Origin: Bacteroidales bacterium
Lineage (GTDB): Bacteria > Bacteroidota > Bacteroidia > Bacteroidales > UBA932
Assembly (NCBI GenBank): GCA_017445015.1
Contig: JAFSVL010000088.1
Coordinates: 1-64,000, forward strand
DNA: 64,000 nucleotides
Reading direction: 5' to 3'
The first letter of the stretch is position 1. Each line of letters starts with the position of its first letter. Shown here piece after piece: positions 23,773 through 33,527 of this stretch. The position numbers were made by a program, and so were the translations under genes. The notes beneath the pieces were generated by a model, which saw only the letters and a program-made list of their open reading frames with translations, was not told the origin of the DNA and made no database searches.

Positions 23773-26739
23773 ATGCAAAGTAAAGGTGCTATCCGGCTTG
23801 TGGCGATTCTGCTTGCCCTGGCGTGTATCTGGCAGCTCTCCTTCACGGCCGTGTCCAACATGCAGGCGAAGAAGGCTGCGCAGCACGCGGAGGCCATCGC
23901 CGCCGCAGTGCAGGAGGAGGCCGCTTTCCAGGCGGTCGCGGAAGAGGACCGGGCCTACTGGCTCGATTCCCTCAAAAAGGTTGAAAACCGCCGCTACATC
24001 GACTCCATTTCCTCGGAGAAAGTGTATTTCGGTTACACGTACAAGGATGTCCAGGCCAAGGAAATCAACCTCGGCCTCGACCTCAAGGGCGGGATGAATG
24101 TCATGTTGCAGGTACAGCTCGAAGACCTCGTGAAGGCCCTCGCCAGCAATGCCTCCGACCCCGAATTTGTCACGGCCCTCGCGCAGGCGAAGGAGCGCAG
24201 CGTAAACTCGCAGTCCGACCTGATCACCCTCTTCGCGGAGGAATACAGCAAGGTCAGCGGCGGCAAGCGCCTCGCCCAGGTCTTCGGTACCTACGAGATG
24301 CGCGACAAAATCAAACCCGAATCTACCGACGACGAGGTCCTTTCCGTCGTGAAGGCGGAGGCGGAGAGCGCCATTTCCAACTCCTTCAACGTGTTGCGGA
24401 ACCGTATCGACCGTTTCGGCGTAACCCAGCCTTCCATCCAGAAACTCGGCAATACCGGCCGCATCCTTGTGGAACTCCCTGGAGTCAAGGAGCCTGAACG
24501 CGTCCGCAAACTGCTCCAGGGCACCGCGTCCCTGGAATTCTGGACCACCTTCACCAGCACGGAAATCTCCCAGTACCTGAGCGAGGCGAACAGCCTGATC
24601 GCCCAGATGCAGCATGAAGATGCCGCCGAGGATGAGGAACTCTCTGAAGAAGAACTTGCCCGCAGGGCGAATCCCCTTTTCTCCGTCCTGCAGCCCGCCA
24701 ACCCCGGCCAGAGCGCCTGCATCGGTTATGCCGCCGCGGTGGATACCGCACAGGTAGACCGTTATCTCGCCATGCCGCAGGTCGCGGACCTCTTCCCGGC
24801 CGAGTTCAGGCCGATGTGGTCCGTAAAACCGGCGTCTTATCTGGGCAGCGACAATATCTTTGAACTCGTCGCCATCAAGGCCGCGACCCGCGACGGAAAA
24901 GCACCGCTCGACGGCAGTGCGGTCGTGGACGCCCGCGTTTCGTATCCCCAGCAGCGGGGTACCGGCAACCCTACGGTTTCCATGTCGATGAACGCGGAGG
25001 GCGCCAACACCTGGGCCCGCCTTACCAAGGAGAACATCGGCAGGCAGATTGCCATCGTGCTTGACGGTACCGTGTATTCCTATCCGGTCGTGAACAGCGA
25101 GATTTCCGGCGGAAACTCCGAAATCTCCGGGAATTTCGACGTGGAGGAAGCCACGGACCTTGTGAACGTGCTCAAGTCAGGTAAACTCCCCGCTCCCGCC
25201 ACCATCGTGCAGGAACAGGTAGTCGGACCTTCCCTCGGTGCCGAGTCCATCCGCGCCGGTCTGATTTCCTTCATCATCGCCTTCATCCTCGTGCTCCTCT
25301 ACATGATCCTGTTCTATCAGGGAGCCGGCCTGGTGGCGGATATCGCCCTGCTGACCAACGTGCTGCTGCTCTTCGGTACCCTCGCGTCCTTCGGAGCGGT
25401 GCTGACCCTGCCCGGTATCGCCGGTCTGGTGCTGACGATGGGTATGGCCGTGGATGCCAACGTGATTATCTATGAACGTGTCAAGGAGGAACTGGCCGCA
25501 GGCAAGGGCCTGGGCAAGGCCATTGCGGACGGTTATTCCAACGCCTACTCCGCCATCATCGACGGACAGGTGACGACGCTCCTCACCGGCTTCGTGCTCT
25601 TCCTCTTCGGTTCCGGCCCGGTCAAGGGTTTTGCCACGACCCTGATCATCGGTATCGTGACTTCCGTCATTACCTCCATCTTCATCACCCGGCTTATCTT
25701 TGATGACCGTCTCAGGAAGGGCAGGAACATCACCTTCCAGAACAGCCTGACGAAGAACTTCCTCAAGAATACACACATCGATTTCGTAAAGGGACGCAGG
25801 ATTTCATATATCGTCTCCGGTGCGCTGATCCTCATCTCGCTGGTGTCCATCTTTACCAAGGGCTTTACCTATGGTGTCGATTTCACCGGCGGCCGCACCT
25901 ATGTGGTACGTTTTGACCAGAGCGTGACCGCCGAGCAGGTCCGCTCCGCGACCCTCGCCGTCTTCGACAAAGCGGACGAAAACGCTTCCGTCGAGGTCAA
26001 GCAGTTCGGTGGCGATTCCCAGATGAAGATTACGACTTCCTATAAATACAAGGATGAATCCTCCAGTGTCGATACGGAAATCGAGGGCATGCTCTATGAG
26101 GCCCTGAAGGGCTTCTTCAACACGGAACCCAGCCTTTCCGAATTCACTTCCACCCTGGACAACCCCAACGGTATCATTTCTTCCGACAAGGTGGGCGCAT
26201 CCATCGCAAGCGACATCCGTCGCAATGCCGTCATCGCCGTACTGATCGCCCTGCTGGTGATTTTCGCCTACATCGCCTTCCGTTTCAAAGGCTGGACCTG
26301 GGGTCTGGGCGGTGTGGTCTCCCTGGCGCATACCGCGATTATCGTCATCGGATTCTTCTCCCTGTTCTCGGGTATCCTTCCGTTCAACCTTGACGTGGAC
26401 CAGACCTTCATCGCGGCTATCCTGACGATTATCGGATATGCCATCAATGATAACGTGGTTATCTTCGACCGTATCCGTGAATTCAGCGGCCTGCATCCCA
26501 ATGCCGATTTCAAGGATACCGTCAACGGTGCTTTGAACGCCACGCTCACCCGTACGGTGAACACTTCGGTTTCCACCCTCGTGACGATGCTCGCCATCGC
26601 CATCTGGGGCGGCGAGAGCATCCGCGGTCTTGCCGTCGCACTCATCATTGGTATCTGCATCGGAACCTACGCTTCCATCATGATCGGTACCCCTGTGATG
26701 TTCGATGCCACCCGCAAAGCGGCTGCGAAGAAGAAATAA
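23773..26739 (+). CDS. secDF: Protein translocase SecDF fusion
   Basis: 988 residues, the fused SecD-SecF form common in Bacteroidota. It uses the proton gradient to pull secreted proteins through SecYEG. SecD half: TM1 in residues 4-28, INLGLDLKGGMNVMLQV, the P1 domain (EAESAISNSFNVLRNRIDRFGVTQPSI), P-head TKENIGRQIAIVLDGTVYSYP, then five TM helices (LISFIIAFILVLLYMILFY; MGMAVDANVIIYERVKEE). SecF half starts near residue 665 (RRISYIVSGALILISLVSIF), with VDFTGGRTYVVRF and NDNVVIFDRIRE. Upstream is a weak -7-like TAACTTCG (23708-23715). A terminator follows the stop. Confidence 0.96.
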   Translation: MQSKGAIRLVAILLALACIWQLSFTAVSNMQAKKAAQHAEAIAAAVQEEAAFQAVAEEDRAYWLDSLKKVENRRYIDSISSEKVYFGYTYKDVQAKEINLGLDLKGGMNVMLQVQLEDLVKALASNASDPEFVTALAQAKERSVNSQSDLITLFAEEYSKVSGGKRLAQVFGTYEMRDKIKPESTDDEVLSVVKAEAESAISNSFNVLRNRIDRFGVTQPSIQKLGNTGRILVELPGVKEPERVRKLLQGTASLEFWTTFTSTEISQYLSEANSLIAQMQHEDAAEDEELSEEELARRANPLFSVLQPANPGQSACIGYAAAVDTAQVDRYLAMPQVADLFPAEFRPMWSVKPASYLGSDNIFELVAIKAATRDGKAPLDGSAVVDARVSYPQQRGTGNPTVSMSMNAEGANTWARLTKENIGRQIAIVLDGTVYSYPVVNSEISGGNSEISGNFDVEEATDLVNVLKSGKLPAPATIVQEQVVGPSLGAESIRAGLISFIIAFILVLLYMILFYQGAGLVADIALLTNVLLLFGTLASFGAVLTLPGIAGLVLTMGMAVDANVIIYERVKEELAAGKGLGKAIADGYSNAYSAIIDGQVTTLLTGFVLFLFGSGPVKGFATTLIIGIVTSVITSIFITRLIFDDRLRKGRNITFQNSLTKNFLKNTHIDFVKGRRISYIVSGALILISLVSIFTKGFTYGVDFTGGRTYVVRFDQSVTAEQVRSATLAVFDKADENASVEVKQFGGDSQMKITTSYKYKDESSSVDTEIEGMLYEALKGFFNTEPSLSEFTSTLDNPNGIISSDKVGASIASDIRRNAVIAVLIALLVIFAYIAFRFKGWTWGLGGVVSLAHTAIIVIGFFSLFSGILPFNLDVDQTFIAAILTIIGYAINDNVVIFDRIREFSGLHPNADFKDTVNGALNATLTRTVNTSVSTLVTMLAIAIWGGESIRGLAVALIIGICIGTYASIMIGTPVMFDATRKAAAKKK

Positions 26740-26758
26740 AAAAGTTTTCAATAATCAG

Positions 26759-26788
26759 CGCCCGGCCCCAAAAAGGTCGGGCGTTTTT
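26759..26788 (+). terminator. Intrinsic terminator after secDF
   Basis: Stem CGCCCGGCC / GGTCGGGCG (9 bp with one G-U pair), 7-nt A-rich loop, then TTTTT. It ends 2 nt before the dnaE -7 box. Confidence 0.85.
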
Positions 26789-26790
26789 GT

Positions 26791-26798
26791 TATCTTTG
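26791..26798 (+). promoter_or_regulatory. -7 box of dnaE
   Basis: TATCTTTG, exact TAnnTTTG, 4 nt before the dnaE ATG and immediately behind the secDF terminator T-run. Confidence 0.65.
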
Positions 26799-26802
26799 CA
26801 TT

Positions 26803-29800
26803 ATGGCACAGTTCGTACATCTCCACGTTCATACACAGTATTCCATCCTGGACGGTTTTTCTTCCATCAAGAAACTTTTTGACCGGGTGGAAGAACTTGG
26901 AATGAATGCCGTGGCCATCACCGACCACGGGAACATGTACGGCGTCAAGGAGTTCTTCAACTGTGCAAAAAAGCATCCGGGCGTCAAGCCCATCCTGGGC
27001 TGCGAGGTCTATGTCACGCAGCACTACGACCATCATCTCAAGGACAGCGACCACCGCAAATACTATCACCTGATCCTGCTTGCAAAGAACGCGGCCGGTT
27101 ACCGGAACCTGATGAAACTCGTTTCCGCGGGACACACCGAGGGCTTCTACTACAAGCCCCGTGTCTCCCACGAACTGGTGGAAAAGTACAGCGAGGGACT
27201 CATCTGCTGTTCCGCCTGCCTCGCGGGGGAAATCCCCAAGGCCATCATGGCGGATGACCTGGACGCCGCCCGCAAGGCCATCGAATGGCACAAACGTGTG
27301 TTTGGGGACGATTACTATCTGGAGGTGCAGCTGCACAGGACGGAAGTCCCCGGAGCCACGGAAGGCATGTGGGAAGTCTATCATCAGCAGTGCAAGGTCA
27401 ATGAGGCGATCTTTTCCCTTGCGGCTCAAACCGGCACCAAGGTCATTGCCTCCAATGACGCGCACTTCATCCGCAAGGAGGACGGCCCGGCGCACGACCG
27501 GCTTATCTGTATCTCCACCAACGCCTATATTGACGATCCGGACCGCCTGCGCTATACCCAGCAGGAATATATCAAGAGTCCGGAGGAGATGGCCGCCCTC
27601 TTCCCGGACCACCCGGAGGTGCTTGCCAATACCCTGGAAATCGCCGATAAGATCGAGAGTTTTTCCATCGACCGCGGCAATGTCCTCCCGAAATTCAACA
27701 TCGACCCCCAGTTCCTGGGCGAAATCGACGCCCACCTGGAGAAATACCGCGAAATCATCGACGAAGGACGCTGTGACAAAGACGGAAATCCGCGCGGAGA
27801 GGCGTTCTGCACGTCGGTTGCCTACCTTTGCCACCTGACCTATCTGGGCGCCCGCGAGCGCTATGGCGAAACCCTCAGCGACGAACAGCGGGAACGCATC
27901 GATTTCGAACTCAAGACCATCTGCCGCATGGGCTTCCCGGACTATTTTCTCATCGTCCAGGACTATATCGCCGCATCGCGTGCCGCAGGCTCGATGGTAG
28001 GCCCCGGACGCGGTTCCGCCGCCGGTTCCGTCGTTGCGTACTGCCTGAAAATCACCAACCTCGACCCGATCAAATACAATCTGCTGTTCGAGCGTTTCCT
28101 CAATCCGGACCGCATCAACATGCCCGATATCGACGTGGATTTCGAGAGCCTGCCGGTGGCGCACGAATACGTGGAACGGACCTACGGGACGGACCATGTC
28201 TCCCGGGTGATTACCTTCGGTACGATGGCGGCAAAAAGTGCCATCAAGGATGTCGCCCGCATCAGTCACGTCAGCATAGATGAATCGAACCGTCTGTCCA
28301 AGATGGTTCCGGACCGTCTGGCGGACAAAGAAGGGAAAGACGTAAAAATCACCCTCGACAACTGTTATAAATACGTCCCGGCCTTCAAGAACGAACTGGA
28401 GAACGGTCCGCAGGTCAACCGGGAGGTGCTGGAATATGCCCGTCAGCTCGAAGGCAGCATCCGTCAGGTGGGCATGCACGCCTGCGCCACCATCATCGGC
28501 CCGGGCAACCTCACGGACTACATTCCCATCTGCCTTTCCAAGGACAAGGATACCGGGGAGGAGGTCTGGACTTCACAGTACGACGGTCACTATATCGAGG
28601 AAGCGGGCATGCTCAAAATGGACTTTCTCGGGCTCAACACCCTGTCCATCATTCACGCCTGCCTGAACTACATCAAGGAACTGCACGGTACGGACATCGA
28701 CATCGAAGCCATTCCCATTGACGACAAGGAAACCTATGAAGTCTATGGCCGGGGCGATACCGTTTGCCTCTTCCAGTTTGAATCCGACGGTATGCGCTCG
28801 TGGCTGCAGCGCCTCCATCCTGAGCGTTTCGAGGACCTGATCGCTATGAATGCGCTGTACAGGCCGGGGCCGATGGACTATATTCCGGATTTTGTCGCAC
28901 GCAAGCAGGGACAGCAGAAAATTGAGTACGACCTTCCGGGCATGGAGGATATCCTGAGCGAGACGTATGGCATTACCGTCTATCAGGAGCAGGTGATGCT
29001 CCTGTCCCGGAAACTTGCGGATTTCACCAGGGGCGAGGCGGATACGCTCCGCAAGGCGATGGGGAAAAAGCAACTGGATACGCTGGAGAAACTGAAGGGA
29101 AAGTTCATGGAGGGTGGAAAGAAGAACGGCCATCCCGCCGAAATCCTCGAAAAAATCTGGGAGGACTGGCGGAAATTCGCCCAGTATGCTTTCAATAAAT
29201 CCCATGCCACCTGTTATGCCTGGGTCAGTTACCAGACCGGATGGCTGAAATGCCATTATCCTGCGGAATTCTTCGCCGCCAACCTCAGTTGTGCGGGCAA
29301 TATTGAGGATATCAAGAAAATTATCGGCAATGCCAAAGCACACGGTATCAAGGTCCTGAGCCCGGATGTCAATGAATCTGCCCAGCACTTTGCCCCGGTC
29401 GGTGCGCGGAAAGGCCGCGCCGAGAAGGTCCGCTTCGGACTGGGCGGCATCAAGGGCTTCGGCCAGAATATCGTCGAGCAGATTATCCGTGAACGCAAGG
29501 AAAACGGTGCGTTCAGGGACCTGTACGACTTTTGTGAGCGGCTCTCGGCTTCCCTCGGCCGCAAATCGCTCGAAGCGCTGGTCTATTCCGGAGCGCTGGA
29601 TTCCTTCGGCTACAGCCGCGGACGCTACTTTACTCCGGGCAGGAGCGGGGAACTTTTCATCGACGAACTCTCCCGCTACATTGAACGCTACCGCAATGAC
29701 AATCTGGACTCGTCGGCGTCCCTCTTCGGCGAAATCGAGGAACTCAAGCCGGTGCGTCCGGAAGTCCCCGAACTGATCGGTGAAGAAAATTCCCTCCAGT

Positions 29801-30477
29801 TCCTGCAGCAGGAAAAAGAATATGTGGGCATGTACCTTTCCACGCATCCGCTGGATGCCCACTCCTTTGAAATCCGGCACTTTACCAATATCGGGCTGAA
29901 AGATATGGAGGAGGCCATTGCCCGCTGCGAAGAGGAGAAGGCGCCGCGAAAGGTGCGGGTGGCCGGCATTATCACCGATGTCAAGATGATCACCTCCCGC
30001 AACGGCAAGCAGGGCTGCGCCGTTACGCTGGAGGATTACTCCGGCGTCTATGAACTGGCTTTGTGGGACAAGGATTTCGCTGCCTATGTTCCCCTTCTCA
30101 AGCAGCATGCGCAGGTTTTTATCAGTGGGGAAATCAAGGCCAGGAACAGTTTCCGCAAAGACGACGGCACCCCGCCCAAATACGGCTTCCGTATCGGGGA
30201 AGTCCAACTGCTGGGAGACGTCGCCTCCAAATTCCTGGCCGGCCTGCAGTTGACGGTGGATACCTCGCAGCTGGACCCCGCTTTCCGTAAAACCCTCACC
30301 GGGATCCTCAAGCGCTACAAGGGCAAGACGCCCCTCTTCCTGATGCTCTGCGACAAAGGCAGGAAGTACAAGATTCCTTTCATCGCCAAGAAATTTTCCT
30401 GCAACGTAAGCGAAGAAGCCCTGGGAGAACTGGAAGCGGCCGGCATCCCGGCCGAAGTGCTGACTAAGGCGTTGTAA
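26803..30477 (+). CDS. dnaE: DNA polymerase III subunit alpha
   Basis: 1224 residues, the replicative polymerase subunit. PHP domain at the N-terminus (FVHLHVHTQYSILDG, NAVAITDHGNMYGVKEF). The polymerase core has GPGRGSAAGSVVAYCL, the acidic catalytic motif PDIDVDF at residues 441-447, HACATIIG, MNALYRPGPMDYIPDF and GITVYQEQVMLL. Helix-hairpin-helix and OB regions follow (FGLGGIKGFGQNIVEQII; VRVAGIITDVKMITSRNGK). All PHP histidines and aspartates near the start look kept. Its stop overlaps the convergent ThiL-like gene by 14 nt. Confidence 0.97.
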   Translation: MAQFVHLHVHTQYSILDGFSSIKKLFDRVEELGMNAVAITDHGNMYGVKEFFNCAKKHPGVKPILGCEVYVTQHYDHHLKDSDHRKYYHLILLAKNAAGYRNLMKLVSAGHTEGFYYKPRVSHELVEKYSEGLICCSACLAGEIPKAIMADDLDAARKAIEWHKRVFGDDYYLEVQLHRTEVPGATEGMWEVYHQQCKVNEAIFSLAAQTGTKVIASNDAHFIRKEDGPAHDRLICISTNAYIDDPDRLRYTQQEYIKSPEEMAALFPDHPEVLANTLEIADKIESFSIDRGNVLPKFNIDPQFLGEIDAHLEKYREIIDEGRCDKDGNPRGEAFCTSVAYLCHLTYLGARERYGETLSDEQRERIDFELKTICRMGFPDYFLIVQDYIAASRAAGSMVGPGRGSAAGSVVAYCLKITNLDPIKYNLLFERFLNPDRINMPDIDVDFESLPVAHEYVERTYGTDHVSRVITFGTMAAKSAIKDVARISHVSIDESNRLSKMVPDRLADKEGKDVKITLDNCYKYVPAFKNELENGPQVNREVLEYARQLEGSIRQVGMHACATIIGPGNLTDYIPICLSKDKDTGEEVWTSQYDGHYIEEAGMLKMDFLGLNTLSIIHACLNYIKELHGTDIDIEAIPIDDKETYEVYGRGDTVCLFQFESDGMRSWLQRLHPERFEDLIAMNALYRPGPMDYIPDFVARKQGQQKIEYDLPGMEDILSETYGITVYQEQVMLLSRKLADFTRGEADTLRKAMGKKQLDTLEKLKGKFMEGGKKNGHPAEILEKIWEDWRKFAQYAFNKSHATCYAWVSYQTGWLKCHYPAEFFAANLSCAGNIEDIKKIIGNAKAHGIKVLSPDVNESAQHFAPVGARKGRAEKVRFGLGGIKGFGQNIVEQIIRERKENGAFRDLYDFCERLSASLGRKSLEALVYSGALDSFGYSRGRYFTPGRSGELFIDELSRYIERYRNDNLDSSASLFGEIEELKPVRPEVPELIGEENSLQFLQQEKEYVGMYLSTHPLDAHSFEIRHFTNIGLKDMEEAIARCEEEKAPRKVRVAGIITDVKMITSRNGKQGCAVTLEDYSGVYELALWDKDFAAYVPLLKQHAQVFISGEIKARNSFRKDDGTPPKYGFRIGEVQLLGDVASKFLAGLQLTVDTSQLDPAFRKTLTGILKRYKGKTPLFLMLCDKGRKYKIPFIAKKFSCNVSEEALGELEAAGIPAEVLTKAL

Positions 30478-31462
30478 CGGGAAGTTCCGCGCCTGTCGGC
30501 TCAACCAGGACACAACCGGCTTCCGGTAGTGCCAGATGGCCGATAATATCGAAAGTCTGGAAATCCCTGCGGAACTTTTCGAGTTTCAGGATGGGCACCG
30601 TAAACAGCAGGCGGAAGTCCTCTCCCCCGTTCATGGCCGCACTGACCGGATCGAAATCCAGGCTTTTTCCCAGTTCGAAGGAGCCGCCCTCGAAGGGAAT
30701 CTTGTCCGCATAGACCTTTACCCCGAGTCCGGTGCCTGCAGCAAGGTCCTGCATGGCCGCGGCAAGCCCTTTGTCCACCAGACAGCCCGCGGAAGGATAA
30801 ATGTCCGACGACGCGAGCAGCGCAGGCAGTTCGCCCTGCAGTTCCGGTTTCAGGTAGGCGCCGACCAGCATCTTATAGCGCTCCATCTCCTCGCTCCCCT
30901 GCGTGGATCCCGCCTCGAAGCGCATTTTCTCGCGCTCCAGTACCTGCAGGCCCAGGTAGGCGGCGCCCAGGCTGCCGCTCACGCACAGCAGGTCCTTGCT
31001 TTGGGGTTTCGGGCGGCGGGAAGCATCGAGCGCCGGCAGCGTTCCGGTCGCGGCGGCCGCGATAAGGAAGCCGTTGCGCGAAGGCTGCAATTTCAAATCG
31101 AGCCCTTCATAGTGGTATTGGTGCGCCGCACTGACGACGCCGCTCCAGAATTCCTGTATCTGCGGGAAATCCAGTTTGGCGGAAATCCCGAGACTGACAC
31201 TCAAGGTCCGCGGCCTTGCAAGCTGCGCATAGAGCGCCCCCGTCACCGCGACGACGGTCTTGAAGCCGAGGTGTTTGAGCGGGAAATAGACCAGGTCGAA
31301 ATCAATGCCTTCGCTCAGCAGCCGGGAGGCGCCCACAATCTGGTCCCGGCCGGCTGCGGCAAAGACCTGCGCATCGCTGCCCCGTTTATAGCCCGACCCC
31401 TCATAAAGCAGGTTCAGGGCCTCTTCCCGGCCGATCCGGGCGAATGTCTTTTCCTCCATCAA
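30464..31462 (-). CDS. ThiL-like (AIR-synthase-related) protein, probably catalytically inactive
   Basis: 332 residues aligning end to end with thiamine-monophosphate kinase: FDLVYFPLKHLGFKTVV, LSVSLGISAKLDF, LLCVSGSLGAAYLGLQVLEREK, MNGGEDFRLLFTVP. The residues that bind Mg-ATP in ThiL are changed: GDDAAV is GSDAQV, the T-T-D before the E-G-V-H-F motif is A-S-R, the GGDTT motif is replaced by a segment reading EGLDLKLQPSRNG, and DISDGL is LVDKGL. So the fold is kept but the kinase site is not. It starts with a 4-nt overlap on the glyS stop (31459-31462). Role unknown; no thi genes nearby. Confidence 0.75.
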   Translation of the reverse strand: MMEEKTFARIGREEALNLLYEGSGYKRGSDAQVFAAAGRDQIVGASRLLSEGIDFDLVYFPLKHLGFKTVVAVTGALYAQLARPRTLSVSLGISAKLDFPQIQEFWSGVVSAAHQYHYEGLDLKLQPSRNGFLIAAAATGTLPALDASRRPKPQSKDLLCVSGSLGAAYLGLQVLEREKMRFEAGSTQGSEEMERYKMLVGAYLKPELQGELPALLASSDIYPSAGCLVDKGLAAAMQDLAAGTGLGVKVYADKIPFEGGSFELGKSLDFDPVSAAMNGGEDFRLLFTVPILKLEKFRRDFQTFDIIGHLALPEAGCVLVEPTGAELPVTTP

Positions 31463-32997
31463 AGATTCCGGAGGAGATTGTTCATATTTACCTTCGCGTC
31501 GATCATTGCCTTGAGATTATCGACGCTGACGCGCTCCTGGGCCATCGTATCGCGGTCGCGGACGGTCACGCAGCGGTCTTCGAGCGACTGATGGTCGACG
31601 GTGATGCAGAACGGGGTTCCGATGGCATCCTGCCTGCGGTAGCGCTTGCCGATGGAATCCTTTTCCTCGTACTGGCAGTTCATGTCGAACTTCAGCAGGT
31701 ACATCACTTCGCGGGCGAACTCGGGAAGTCCGTCCTTTTTGACGAGCGGAAGCACTGCGGCCTTGACCGGGGCGAGCGGGGCGGGAATGGAAAGCACGGT
31801 CCTTGTTTCCCCGTTTTCCAGCTGCTCCTCCTTGTAGGAATGGCTCAGCACCGCAAGCACCATGCGGTCCACGCCGATACTCGTTTCCACGACATAAGGC
31901 GTGTAGGCGCGGTTTTCTTCGGGATCGAAGTATTCGATTTTCTTGCCGCTGAACTTCTGGTGGTTGCCCAGGTCGAAGTCCGTACGGCTGTGGATGCCCT
32001 CCAGTTCCTTGAAGCCGAAGGGGAAGTTGAATTCGATGTCGGTGGCGGCATTGGCGTAGTGGGCCAGTTTCTCGTGGTCGTGGAAACGGTAGTTCTCCGC
32101 GCCCATGCCCATGTTTACATGCCACTTCATGCGGTTTTCCTTCCAGCGGGCGAACCAGTCGAGTTCAGTGCCGGGCTTGATGAAGAACTGCATCTCCATC
32201 TGCTCGAATTCCCGCATGCGGAAGATGAACTGACGCGCCACAATCTCGTTGCGGAACGCCTTGCCGATCTGGGCGATGCCGAAGGGGATCTTCATCCTGC
32301 CGGTCTTCTGTACGTTCAGGTAGTTGACGAAGATGCCCTGGGCCGTTTCCGGACGCAGATAAATGGTATTCGCGCCCTCTGCGGTGCTGCCCATCGAAGT
32401 GCTGAACATCAGGTTGAACTGACGGACGTCCGTCCAGTTGCAGGTGCCGCTGATGGGGCAGACGATGCCGCAGTCGATGATAATCTGCCGGTATTCGGCA
32501 AAGTCATTCGCCTTCTCCGCCTTGACGTAACGGTCGTGCACCTCGTTCCACTTGGCCTGCTCGCGCAGCACATTGGGGTTCGTCGCGCGGAACTGCGACT
32601 CGTCAAAGGATTCGCCGAACTTCCTGCGGCCCTTTTCCACCTCCTTGCCTATCTTTTCCTCGATCTTGCCGAGGTAGTCTTCAATGAGGACGTCGGCGCG
32701 GTAGCGCTTTTTGGAGTCCTTGTTGTCGATGAGCGGGTCGTTGAACGCGCCCACATGTCCCGATGCCTCCCAGATACGGGGGTGCATGAAGATGCAGGAA
32801 TCGATGCCCACGATATTCTCGTGCAGGCGGGTCATCGCGTTCCACCAATACTGCTTGATATTGTTCTTGAGTTCCGACCCCATCTGGCCATAGTCATAGA
32901 CCGCGGCCAGGCCGTCATATATCTCACTCGAAGGGAAAATAAAACCGTACTCCTTGCAATGCGCAACCAGTACCTTGAAAAGTTCATCCTGTGTCAT
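31459..32997 (-). CDS. glyS: Glycine--tRNA ligase (single-chain class II type)
   Basis: 512 residues from ATG 32995-32997. The alternative upstream start (33030) is rejected because a -7 box lies between it and the chosen codon. The protein is the homodimeric glycyl-tRNA synthetase: FIFPSSEIYDGLAAVYDYGQMGSELKNNIKQYWW, GTCNWTDVRQFNLMF, RPETAQGIFVNYLN, motif 2 GIAQIGKAFRNEIVARQFIFRMREFEQMEMQFF, and motif 3 ETSIGVDRMVLAVL. A C-terminal anticodon-binding domain follows (PLAPVKAAVLPLVKKDGL). The ThiL-like gene overlaps its stop by 4 nt, so the two are co-transcribed. Confidence 0.96.
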   Translation of the reverse strand: MTQDELFKVLVAHCKEYGFIFPSSEIYDGLAAVYDYGQMGSELKNNIKQYWWNAMTRLHENIVGIDSCIFMHPRIWEASGHVGAFNDPLIDNKDSKKRYRADVLIEDYLGKIEEKIGKEVEKGRRKFGESFDESQFRATNPNVLREQAKWNEVHDRYVKAEKANDFAEYRQIIIDCGIVCPISGTCNWTDVRQFNLMFSTSMGSTAEGANTIYLRPETAQGIFVNYLNVQKTGRMKIPFGIAQIGKAFRNEIVARQFIFRMREFEQMEMQFFIKPGTELDWFARWKENRMKWHVNMGMGAENYRFHDHEKLAHYANAATDIEFNFPFGFKELEGIHSRTDFDLGNHQKFSGKKIEYFDPEENRAYTPYVVETSIGVDRMVLAVLSHSYKEEQLENGETRTVLSIPAPLAPVKAAVLPLVKKDGLPEFAREVMYLLKFDMNCQYEEKDSIGKRYRRQDAIGTPFCITVDHQSLEDRCVTVRDRDTMAQERVSVDNLKAMIDAKVNMNNLLRNL

Positions 32998-33003
32998 AGC
33001 CCG

Positions 33004-33011
33004 CAAATTTA
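33004..33011 (-). promoter_or_regulatory. -7 box of glyS
   Basis: Minus-strand TAAATTTG, exact TAnnTTTG, 6 nt from the chosen glyS ATG. Confidence 0.6.
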
Positions 33012-33047
33012 GCAAATTTTTCTTATTCAACGTGTTAAAAAAAACGC

Positions 33048-33055
33048 TAATTTTG
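33048..33055 (+). promoter_or_regulatory. -7 box of ybeY
   Basis: TAATTTTG, exact TAnnTTTG, 8 nt before the ybeY ATG; divergent from the glyS box 36 nt away. Confidence 0.6.
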
Positions 33056-33063
33056 CAGCGTCT

Positions 33064-33486
33064 ATGATTCGTTACTATACGCAGGATACGCCGTTTCGTT
33101 TTAAGCGTAAACGACTTACTTCCAACTGGTTAAAAGCGGTATCCGGGGAGGCCGGCAAGCGCCTCGGCGATATCGGGATCATCTTCTGTTCCGATGCTTG
33201 CCTGCTCGGCATCAACCGCCGGTATCTCGGGCACGACTACTATACGGACATCATTACCTTCGATTATTGCGAGGGCGATGTCCTCAGCGGCGATCTGTTC
33301 ATCAGCGTCGATACCGTCCGCGACAACGCGGCCTTTTACGGCGCTCCGTTCGAAGAAGAACTCAGCCGCGTCATCGTGCACGGCCTGCTGCATCTCATCG
33401 GTTACGACGACCACAGCGATTCCGACACGGCCGCCATGCGCGCCGCCGAAGACCGCGCCCTCGCGCTCTTGGAATCGCTACGCTGA
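33064..33486 (+). CDS. ybeY: Endoribonuclease YbeY
   Basis: 140 residues, normal length. YbeY is a zinc RNase in 16S rRNA maturation and ribosome quality control. Seen: ITFDY after TDI (YYTDIITFDYCEGDVLSGDLFIS) and the metal motif HGLLHLIGYDDH, where the third ligand sits one residue later than in the canonical H-x3-H-x5-H because of an extra Asp. Bacteroidota YbeY often vary at this third position. The gene is monocistronic; a palindromic element follows. Confidence 0.93.
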   Translation: MIRYYTQDTPFRFKRKRLTSNWLKAVSGEAGKRLGDIGIIFCSDACLLGINRRYLGHDYYTDIITFDYCEGDVLSGDLFISVDTVRDNAAFYGAPFEEELSRVIVHGLLHLIGYDDHSDSDTAAMRAAEDRALALLESLR

Positions 33487-33527
33487 ACCTGTCCCCTCAC
33501 GTTACGGGTAGTGATATTAAGAGACAA

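Noticed and set aside
23728-24615. Large minus-strand frames in secDF and dnaE
   Set aside because: Shadows of strongly coding plus-strand genes; low plausibility of sequence composition.
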